This document shows positions 55,420 through 64,000 of a stretch of DNA of 64,000 nucleotides, in pieces. The first letter of the stretch is position 1; each line of letters begins with the position of its first letter. The notes below the pieces were generated by a model, which was not told the origin of the DNA, did not search any database, and saw only the letters and a list, made by a program, of their open reading frames with translations. The position numbers and the translations under genes were made by a program. Location: positions 11,048,120-11,112,119 of the forward strand of contig CP053149.1 in the NCBI GenBank assembly GCA_014607495.2, read 5' to 3'. Source of the stretch: Carposina sasakii. Its lineage: Eukaryota > Arthropoda > Insecta > Lepidoptera > Carposinidae.

Positions 55420-58091
55420 TTCGGGATATTTACAACGTTATAAATATATAGATACAGAGATAACTTACAAAAGAATGGTCAATTAAAAATTTCCACGAAT
55501 TTACACAAATCAATAAGTTCAGTCGACATATCGTTTTTTAAAAGTTACAAACCTTGATAAAATTTGCTGCACGTAGGTGATTGATTAATCTCTCTTAATT
55601 AGTCTCTATTTCAAATAAGGAATATCCAAGGAGAGGTATCCGATGAGTTGTGGGTAGTACACGGGAACATGGGTAGGTTGGAAAAAATCATCAAGCTATA
55701 AACCTATAATTCACTTTGGTTGCTGTAGAACCATAAATAAAGGTTACTATAAATTCCTACAAAACTATGCTAAGCAACAATTATAAATCTCCCAAATAAA
55801 TCACTTCCATAACTCGCAAAACTAAATAAAATTAGAGTGTTGCCAGTCACAATAAACGTCGTAACTTACTCGTACAGAAGTGGAGGTATTGAGGGTATTA
55901 AAGCATCTAATTGTTTGACTGACAGCATTTTACTGGCAGTTGCTTAGTATTTGCGACGGTGGCGCCCCCGGGGGTGACCTCACAAAGTTACGGCCCCTCA
56001 GAGACTACCACTCTCTTGCTTTCTCAGATTTATGTAACTCTTAATTACAACTCACGAAAAGCGTTGTAAAAGTCGAGATTAAAACAAGTCTTTTTCCAGA
56101 TTTCAAGTCAAGTACTAAACAACAATTTATTTACGCCTTGAAATCTCCATGAAAAGGCACTGTAATAAATAAACGTTAATTGACAAGTTGAAGGACTTGA
56201 ATTTGTACAAGATTTTTATTGTATCGTTTTCTTCTACGATAATAGCTGAACATAAGTAATTTCATTTTATTTTATTACTTTAGCTCTTTTTAAATTCGCA
56301 TTATACTTATGCGATAGTTTTATTTATTTGTAGTTACTAAAATTAATGTATTTTATTTTATAATAAATAAGTCAGGGCTAACTTCGTTTTTAAAATTTAG
56401 GCAGTTTTAGCTTTAAAACTTTGTGGATATCAGTTTTTAATGAAATACCAGCTCCGATTACCCCTCCAATAATTTACTTGTACCTAAGCTTTTACGTAAA
56501 ACGCAATTACCATATAACCTGATTAATAGTCATCAAGATAAATTCTTATCAATGTTTATTAAGTAAATGGAATAGAATAGTAAATTGAGTGTATAAATAT
56601 ATTTAACACATAATAAAGAGAGGGTAAGTGCCTATAAAGTTTTATGCGGGCCGTAAAAGTAGGCACGCAGACAGTGCCAGCCTGGGATGACATTGTGGCT
56701 CAAATCGTCCACTAAACTCTGTTTACCAATATAGACTACCACCTCGACGGTGAATAGAGCCCATTACACTGGCCATGGGTATACCTTTCGTTGGAAGGCG
56801 TATATATGTATAATGGAATGATGTTCCCTGAATGACCGTAGGCATTTTATCCATTTTCATTGTATAAAAAGAAAAGAATATAGTAATATTACGGACGTGG
56901 AAATCTCAAGACAATTTTCGACAAAACTGTTACTGCGTAGAATGTGTGTTACAAACAAACCCTATACAATAATCCTATAATGAGACAGATCTTCTCAGAA
57001 ATTATGTCATAATCATTTTTACTTTAGTTTATATCCACGACAAAGTTTACACAAAACTTCACATGATTGTTAGCAATATCTAGCTGTATTCTTTTACAGT
57101 TTGCACCTAATTTTAAAGTCCGAACACGAAGTTTAGCAACTCTAGGCGGTGGTCAGCGGACGATGTCTGGGCGTCTGACCGCGCCCATGTTATCTTTCCG
57201 CTACATTTAAAGAGTATCGTGAAAGAGCTAAATCTTCACGATTTACTACGACGATATCTACTAACATAAATACGGTGGAAGATTTAATGTACCTACAGTA
57301 TTTCTTTTTGTAATAAATGGTATCTTTCTTTGGCTAAGGTAAATAGAACCTGTAGATAAATAATAATTTGCAGTTTTTATAATCTATTCACATTGCATAT
57401 TTCTTACAGTGTCTACCGGACTTTACTTTGCTATCGTACAAAGTTAAACGAAAAATATGTTTGGAAGCGGATCATTTATTCTCGATAGAATTAGCAATGG
57501 TTCCGTAAACGACGTGGTCTCGGCACGAACCAGGTAAAGTGGTGTAAGTTTGTCAGATTCGGAACACCTGTCGACTGCACGGCATTCCTCATATCGGTAA
57601 CTGATAGCTCGATGCCCCCCCTCTCTCCCCCTGGGCCCGCACACTCCTCCCTTATTATCCCGACTGCTCCCAAATATAGCTCCTCTCTTACAATATTAAT
57701 TCATGCGAGAATATTTTAATATGATATTAACGTTTAGCTTATATTATTTATATTTTTATAAATCCTATCTTATAACATATCTGGAATAAGGCACCTGTGA
57801 AAGAATGAACGCTTATTGTTTAAAGATATGTAAAATATTTTTTACGATAATTAAAGTGTATAAAATTAGATGTATAAAACTGAGTAGTATTTGTGGAGGT
57901 GCTGTCACCTTGCCTGTGCGATTCTATAACCCTCTGTCTGTCTCAATTGGCTACAAAAATAGGTACATGGGCGCTTGCAATAGGCAGCAAAAGAATAATA
58001 TTAATTTTAATGTATGTACCTTTAATTTCACAACATAATCCCAAAGTTTATAACTTAGTACCTATCTATGACAGTCTCTACATATCTAGTG

Positions 58092-58205
58092 TCAGTCCTT
58101 ATCCGAGCAGACGAGTGACAGTGCCGGCGGGCATTAGCGCATCGATCTCGGGTTAGTTTATCTCAAACATCACGAGCAAGCAGATCGAGTTGCCCCCGGA
58201 GGTAA
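58092..58205 (+). promoter_or_regulatory. Weak candidate transcription start and non-coding first exon
   Basis: TCAGTCC at 58092 matches the arthropod initiator. The following 110 bp are GC-richer than the surroundings and end at CCCCGGAG|GTAAGA, a near-ideal 5' splice site at about 58200. No correctly spaced downstream promoter element was found. It is consistent with a 5'-UTR exon, but the evidence is only the coincidence of these signals. Confidence 0.2.
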
Positions 58206-58903
58206 GACGTCTTTTGGAACGACCGGCGTAAAAATTCAAGCAGAAGTAACGCCACAAAGTGCTGGAGGCGCGAGTAGCAACGACACATACTCCAAACATT
58301 TGTAACATTAGCATGTTACATATAAGAGCTTTAAAGGTACAATTGGTATAATCGCTTAGTTAAAAAAATTCATGCTTCCAGTAAAGTTAGTAAAGTAAAC
58401 GCACTACTAAAATTCTTATTAAAGTGTAAATATTTCCGACAGAAAATGCCTGAGCACTTTCTATCTCCGGCTGACCTCTCCGCGTGCGTCACGCGAGGAC
58501 GTCCTCTATACATTATGTACTTGTTTCAACTTAAAAAAGGGTTCGCTTTAGTTATACAAATCCGTTAGATGCACGATTTCGCTCTTTGTTTTCTTCCTTT
58601 TGACGATCTTTTGAAGCTTCGGCCGTAGTCGATAGATTTTACTTTTACCGTGAACGTTAATCGCATTGAATTAAACATAAACCAATTGTGATCACTTTAA
58701 CATTATTATTTCTATCTGTACCTAATCAAATTAATTTTATGACCATATTGTGAATGAATATATCTTTTATACTACAAATTACTACGAAATTGTTTTATAA
58801 TTATTTATGTAAAAAAACTCCGTATATATTGTATGTGTGTGCCTAATATTATTCCTGGAAATTATTAAAATTTCGTAGGTGTCCCACATAAAGATATAAT
58901 ATT

Positions 58904-59206
58904 TCAATTGCGTACAAATTTGCCGCGTGGTGCCGGCTTAGCCGCGTGGTGCCGGCAGAGTAGAATTCGTACCACCCCATGTCTGCCCGTGGGTATCGTA
59001 CGAGGCGATAAAGGGTTTCCGGGAGATGGGCAGCAGCGCCTTCCGTGCTGACAACATAGTCCAAAATACAAACTGCGGTCAACAATCCGCATGCCCAGCG
59101 TGGTGACTATGGGCAAATACCCCCCATGGCAGTCTTGTAGCGTGCCCTGGGGGAGGCCTACGTCCAGCAGTGGACTGCAATAGGCTGATGATGATGAACA
59201 TATAAT
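58904..59206 (+). mobile_element. Retroposon of family I with RTE-like 3' end
   Basis: Contains the 16-bp direct repeat GCCGCGTGGTGCCGGC at 58922-58937 and 58941-58956, then CCCCATGTCTGCCCGTGGG, GGTTTCCGGGAGATGGGCAG and the terminal GGGGGAGGCCTACGTCCAGC...ATAGGCT with a (GAT)n tail. It matches 28597-28787 in reverse orientation. No coding frame. It abuts the inverted family G element. Confidence 0.75.
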
Positions 59207-59212
59207 TTTTTT

Positions 59213-60441
59213 TAAACGAAAAACCGACTTCCTACCCATTGAACCAAAATTGAGCTTACTAAAGTAACTAAAGTGTTAGCTTAAGGGCAAATATATGTAT
59301 ATTGCGTTAAGCCGTATACGAAGTTTAGAAGGCATGATATTGTCAGATTTAGATGCCAGCAAATTATTAAATCGGCCACATAACGAAAGGGCACTGAGAG
59401 AAATGACTAGGCTTCAAAATTTTACGTCTGACAATATAAGCAACATATAATTATACTCCTTCTTCCTGCCCTATTCCCAATCATTTGGGGTCGGTGCAAT
59501 ATCTAGGTTCTATTCTTTCATTCATCCCTATTATCAGCAGAGGTCGGAATTAGGTAGAGTCATTTATGTACTTGCATCGAAATGTTGATATTAATGTGGA
59601 CCTTCCCAGGATTTCTAATGGACAATCCCGTGTGGCCAACAATATTACAAATAAATAATAATAAAACCCTCAGAGATAGACAAATAAAACAAAGATAATT
59701 AACATAAAATTTCTGCTCTTTAAAATTAATACCGGAATTTGAGGCATATCCACTTTATTCTTTCGCTGTATGAAATCAGTGCAAGTACATAAATGACTCT
59801 ACCTAATTCCGACCTCTGATTATCAGTCATCTCGTTACTCTCATGTCTACCTCTTCCTCTATAACCATCTTACTTCGGACACGGCTTAACGCAACATATA
59901 ATTACACAACTTAACATAATTATCTTCATCTTCATAAACCTATTGCAGTCCACTACTGGACGTAGGCCTCCCCCTGGCATAGGGGGATTTTGTTACTAAA
60001 AAGTTCTACTATCTGTTTTTCGGCGGCTCCATCATCAGACCCTCGTTTCCTTTATATTATGTGTAGCTCACCAAAATTATCTATAACAATCTAAAAACCG
60101 ACTATTCGTGCCTATAATATTTGAGGATATCCCTAGATTCCTCAGAGATTCCATCATCAGATGTTATGTTTTATATGTAGGTGATGAAAACGCTCAGTAA
60201 AAGTGTAAAAACTGACTACATGTGCCTACAATATTTGAGGATTGCCCTCGATTTCTCCAAATTGCCATCATCAGATCCTGATGTGGTGAATATGGGACCA
60301 ACCTGGAAGCATACCATGACCAACTATAAAAAAAAATGACATCGGTTCATAAATGACGGAGTTCTGAGATAACATACATAAAAAATAATAAAAATAAAAA
60401 ACATACAGACGAATTGATAACCTCTCTTTTTGAAGTCGGTT
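59213..60441 (-). mobile_element. AACCGACTTC-ended element (family G), inverted copy with hAT insertion
   Basis: On the plus strand it starts AAACGAAAAACCGACTTCC and ends TGAAGTCGGTT, so it is the reverse complement of 8393-9311 and 46067-47208. All interior blocks are present. A 281-bp hAT-type MITE plus an 8-bp duplication interrupts it (see 59538-59818). Confidence 0.8.
59538..59818. mobile_element. hAT-type MITE with perfect 39-bp ends and 8-bp target duplication
   Basis: Both ends (59538-59576 and 59780-59818) are exact reverse complements over 39 bp, starting CAGAGGTCGGAATTAGG. The flanks are ATTATCAG at 59530-59537 and 59819-59826, an exact 8-bp duplication. An 8-bp duplication and CAGNG-type ends are hallmarks of hAT elements. 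The uninterrupted target can be read in the other family G copies. Interior non-coding. Confidence 0.95.
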
Positions 60442-61171
60442 AAAAAAGGAGACATTTCATCACAAAGTTTGTCGTTAAATTATATCATAACAATAACTTT
60501 TAGAAGCTCAAGTAGATATAAATAGGCCTTACATCAGGATATTTGATTTATATTGTAAATATTAAACGTGTTACTCGTATTTGCATAGATAGCTCCTTTA
60601 GCGATCCTAGACTTGGTATGTTTGTCTAACCTGGGTTATTACATTATTTGCGAATGCTAACTGATTAGTAGAGACACTTTACACTAACATTTACTGTTTG
60701 TTTCTACGCCTTCCATTTTATTTATGATAAGATATTTAATTAAACCAATTTACTTTTGTTTGTGCTTTATTAGGATCACAATGGATTATTTTGCCAATTT
60801 TTAATTAGCAGACTGCACCACACACACCTCAATGGTTTAAGTGGTGTTCCTATTTCTTACACCTATGTAATTATTGATTGTAAAATAATAAATAAATAAA
60901 ATAAAATAAATATTTTAGCTTACATTGTCGGGACGACCTCTTTGACAACTGAGTGTCTAGTAGTACTTTTATAAAGTCTTTCATTTTAAACCTGTCTACT
61001 ATAAAAGAAAAAGCTACGTTAATACCTATGAGATCTTATTTACTGTAATCTCATACAGTCTTTCGAGATTATCTCTACATGTTATTAAATTAAAGTTTTA
61101 GGGCGATTTCGTACAAAAAAACAACTCTCTTCCTTACCTTGGATTATATACAAAGATAGACATATCCGTAC
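60442..61171. other. AT-rich stretch, nothing recognised
   Basis: A TAAATAAA run near 60885-60910. No frame or shared repeat. Confidence 0.55.
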
Positions 61172-61291
61172 ACATGGCCGTTTTCCCGAATTGGGGTAAC
61201 TAGAGCTGCAGGATCGTAAATGAGACCCCACAGTCATGTTTAGCATCGAGGGGACAGATGTTAATGTTTAGTGACAAGTTACTAGCTTATA
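61172..61291 (+). repeat. Family H interspersed repeat
   Basis: TTTTCCCGAATTGGGGTAAC, GCTGCAGGATCGTAAATGAG, TAGCATCGAGGGGACAGATG and GTGACAAGTTACTAGC match 28262-28390 in order. Confidence 0.7.
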
Positions 61292-61588
61292 TGTATTAAA
61301 GATCCTTGCAATAAAGTGACTGCTATTTGAACCTTTACTGTGCAATGAGAAAGTGCATGAGACACCGAATTTCAGTGGAATACTGTACAATTTGATACAT
61401 ATCTTACTCAAGAATATAATTAATTTGACTTTACAAACAGGGAATGAAACGATGTAAGAATATTTTTAACATTAAAGAAAGGTACTTTTAGAGATAAATC
61501 TATGCGGTAAAGATTTTATTTAGAGTAGTGCCAAAGAAATTTATTAATTCTAACCAGAGTATATAAAGAAGTATGTATTCATTTATTA
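61292..61588. other. AT-rich stretch, nothing recognised
   Basis: No frame or shared repeat. Confidence 0.55.
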
Positions 61589-61684
61589 CTAGAGAACGCC
61601 CGCGACTCCGTCCGCGTGGACTACAGAAAAAACAAAATGTCGAAATTATCCGGTATAAAAACATTTTCCCGGGATAAAAAGTAG
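61589..61684 (+). repeat. Family A 5' fragment
   Basis: CTAGAGAACGCCCGCGACTC, TCGAAATTATCCGG and GGGATAAAAAGTAG match the start of the 39778 copy almost exactly and then stop abruptly. Confidence 0.75.
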
Positions 61685-62147
61685 ATAATTCGTTACGATA
61701 AACAATATGAACGCAGACGACACTAAACGATTACATCGCCACTTGTGAATGTTGTCTACGTATATGTCAGCTAATTAGCCAAACAAAACTCTATAAAATT
61801 TGCCTAATCTAGAATTTCTAAACTCGGTTCATGTTTAACATGCAAATTGTCCCTGATTGTTCAAACAGGAACAGACCAAAACATTAAAGCTTTGTAAATG
61901 ACTAACACTAAAGTACTCATTCACTAAAGTAGACTTGCATAAGCTCACTAGTGGAGTTAAGGTTGGTCCACACTAAAGCTTATGAATTTATTGAAGGATT
62001 GTTTTCTCTATTGTTGGTCTACCTTGGACACCTAGTTAGGCAGACCATTATCTGATATGAATGTGATTCAGAGCAGTAATTGACTAACCAGATTCATTAT
62101 TTATATATAAGTACATAGATACATATATTGGTAAATATAGACTAGGC
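61685..62147. other. AT-rich stretch, nothing recognised
   Basis: No frame or shared repeat. Confidence 0.55.
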
Positions 62148-62310
62148 TGTGTTCACGAAATGGGGTAGCCAGAACTGCAAGATCGTAAAGGAGATCCCAT
62201 AGCAACGATGAGCATATCGGATCGGGAATATATGTAAATGATCAGTATCAAGTTGTCATCATGCCCAAGTGCCTTAGTCGACTCTTACGACATGCACGGA
62301 AGGAGATGCA
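62148..62310 (+). repeat. Family H interspersed repeat, longer copy
   Basis: GTGTTCACGAAATGGGGTAG, CTGCAAGATCGTAAAGGAGA and TATATGTAAATGATCAGTAT are followed by CTTAGTCGACTCTTACGACA, which matches the edge of the inverted copy at 34759. This copy shows more of the family than 28262 or 61172. Confidence 0.65.
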
Positions 62311-63939
62311 GCTGATGTATTCTAGTGAAGAAGCAGCAACACAGGAACTATTTATATATTCCAAGTCAAAAACATTTCTTTCAGTTAAATTACCTACCAC
62401 CCTACAAAGAAAAATATTATGATCCCGGTCTATAACTTCATACTCTGTTTCCCACAATAACTGTATTTTCAACAATCTCTCTCTCTCCACAGTAATGATG
62501 TGGCAAATTATGTAATTAGTGTGGGCCCTCCTTAAAAGAACAGCGTGTCTCCACGTCGCGATCACCATTGGTAATGAGCCGAGAGAGTGCATGACTAAAC
62601 TATTAGTCTCAAAGCCGCGTGCTTTACACCCATTCTCACCGCTTTTTTACCGCCTCCATTTTACAGTTAGACCGCTACCTTCCTACATCCACGTATATAA
62701 GTTATTAAAGGTGTATGTTACGTGAATAATATAATTAATAGTCTATAAATGTAACTGATTAAAAGGTGAGACTGAATTACATTTAATTTTGAGTCTCAGC
62801 CTTAAAGTGAATCTTATTTCTATCCTATTATGTGTCGAAGGCATATTGTAGAAGACGTCGTATTAAAAAACGGTCAGGCATTTTGAATATATAATGCTTC
62901 CAATCAACCGGAATAACAACCGAACTAATGCAACTTGCGGTCAGAACTACCTATACTAGTGATAGAAAGTTAAAAATTTTAACAATCTATATTAATATCT
63001 TCATTAAAGAAGGCGTTACTAACGGGGGAAAAAGTTGTGGCAAATATGTATGTATTTCTTTTTGAATATCAAATAACCAATTTAAATCCAAAATATCGAT
63101 ATAAGAATTAACTAAACCTCACCCTAGTATATCTCATTCTTCTATGCTTACGTATACTATGTATATACTCTTCTTGAGGATACCGGGGTGAATAGGCGGT
63201 ATCCTATCCTAACCGACAATTTGAGGTCCCCTCCCCAAGGCCCCTTCTCCGCGTTCCCTCATATTTACCTAAATCAAACCCGAAGAGAAATATGCAGTTT
63301 ACCATTATTTTTGTTCAATTTCCGCGGAGTTTCGCAATCTCAAGTAAATTATGGTTTTTTTTGTGGGTTTGCGGTTTTTTAAATTGTGTAATGTTCTTTA
63401 TTACTATGTTTTTGCATATTTAATTTTAAACCCTCTAGTTTGGTCTTTGGAATTTTGGAAAAATCCTTATTTTACTTCTTTTGAGGCTTTTGTTTGGTTT
63501 GTAGTCAAGATCACTATTATATTTATCGAAATATATCAAAAATACTACGAGTATAGCTTGACAGACGCTTTTAACTTAGCTTACTAATACAATGAAACAA
63601 GTGTGTCATTGCCTTCAGTGCATACGTTTTTAAATGACCGCACAATACTCTAACTTTGGACTTTTTATTAGTAGGGAAAACGCACGAAATGCATATGGTA
63701 AGTTGCGTTTATTATTTATTTATGGAATAGTGACGTACTCCGGAAATAATGCACTGCATTTTAGCTGTTTCGTTTCCATATATGCCGCTGCCAACTTATT
63801 CCAATGGGGCAGTAATGTTTTTGCCAACTACGAATATACTCGTAGCTACTACAACTGAAGCGCGTAGTCCGTAGCAATATCTACGAAAATATAACTGCAT
63901 AGAAATTTATTTATAATATGTTTGTTTGGTTGAATGCGC
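62311..63939. other. Unassigned stretch with a TACG cluster
   Basis: The minus frame 62248-62592 (114 codons) and several plus frames are unrecognised. 63190-63260 is C-rich. Otherwise AT-rich. Confidence 0.45.
63826..63898. repeat. TACG-motif cluster, last copy
   Basis: CTACGAATATACTCGTAGCT, GCGCGTAGTCCGTAGCAA and TCTACGAAAAT. Related to 53768-53880. Confidence 0.5.
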
Positions 63940-64000
63940 TAATCTCAGGAACTACTAGTCCGATTTGAAAAATTCTTTCAGTGGTAAATAGCAATGCAAT
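63940..64000 (+). repeat. Family A 3' part, cut by the window edge
   Basis: GCGCTAATCTCAGGAACTAC and GATTTGAAAAATTCTTTCAG resemble the 3' region of family A (the AAAGAATTTTTAAAATCGG part at 40661), continuing beyond the window. Confidence 0.5.

Larger units (their letters stand above)
55037..58903. other. Long stretch without recognised genes or repeats
   Basis: Holds a (TTTA)n microsatellite at 55391-55419, a GC-richer patch at 55950-55995, an imperfect GC-rich hairpin at 57145-57185 (GGCGGTGGTCAG/CTGACCGCGCC), and GC-richer patches at 57580-57670, 58090-58270 and 58470-58500. The opposed frames at 55178-55451 look compositionally coding-like but are unrecognised. No repeat family of this window occurs here, which makes it the cleanest unique part of the window. 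Confidence 0.5.

Noticed and set aside
62248..62592. 114-codon minus-strand frame
   Set aside because: It overlaps the edge of a family H repeat and resembles nothing known. No coding evidence beyond length.

Overview
The window looks like AT-rich, intron-like or intergenic DNA from a moth or butterfly (Lepidoptera). The evidence is the repeat content. I see several non-LTR retrotransposon remnants of types typical of lepidopteran genomes, short TA-flanked elements ending in CAGGGT...ACCCTG, tRNA-derived SINEs, and interspersed families I know from lepidopteran genomes in general, such as the AACCGACTTC-ended element and the CTAG...CCGTCCGCGTGG element. There is no rRNA gene, CRISPR array, operon or bacterial gene. 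I could not recognise any host protein-coding gene. Isolated exons of an unknown gene cannot be excluded, and a few weak candidates are listed.

The only recognisable protein-coding sequence belongs to broken retrotransposons: (1) a CR1/Jockey-group reverse transcriptase on the minus strand at 35694-36928, with shorter 3' ends of related elements at 27046-27214, 43849-43918 and 49365-49604; (2) the C-terminus of a second, CR1/L2-like element at 47574-47985 (minus); (3) a Jockey-type element at 49985-52842 (plus) with an endonuclease and reverse transcriptase, several frameshifts and stops, and a SINE inserted in it; (4) an RTE-like C-terminal piece at 13529-13766 (minus) with a clean 12-bp target duplication, and a related RTE-like piece inside another repeat at 46792-47004.

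Layout. 1-8.4 kb: mostly plain AT-rich DNA with a few small elements. 8.4-16 kb: an AACCGACTTC element, a CACTA-like foldback, a 461-bp MITE, the RTE insertion and a palindromic MITE. 16-19 kb: a compact, extremely CpG-dense patch (17376-17480) and a repeat with a three-unit internal array. 19-32 kb: scattered MITEs, a 73-bp tandem duplication, a coding-like but stop-containing stretch (25555-25767) and tRNA-like sequence. 33-43 kb: retrotransposon remnants and a repeat with a six-unit palindrome-bearing array. 45-53 kb: the densest and most nested part. 53-58.9 kb: nearly featureless. 59-60.4 kb: an inverted AACCGACTTC element broken by a hAT-type MITE with an exact 8-bp duplication. 60.4-64 kb: scattered repeat fragments.

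Nothing here amounts to a demonstrated new biological system. The most informative signals are structural: nested insertions that give a relative order of events, families with variable-number palindromic units, elements that share ends but differ inside, and the CpG-dense patch, which is the best candidate for host promoter or 5'-UTR function.
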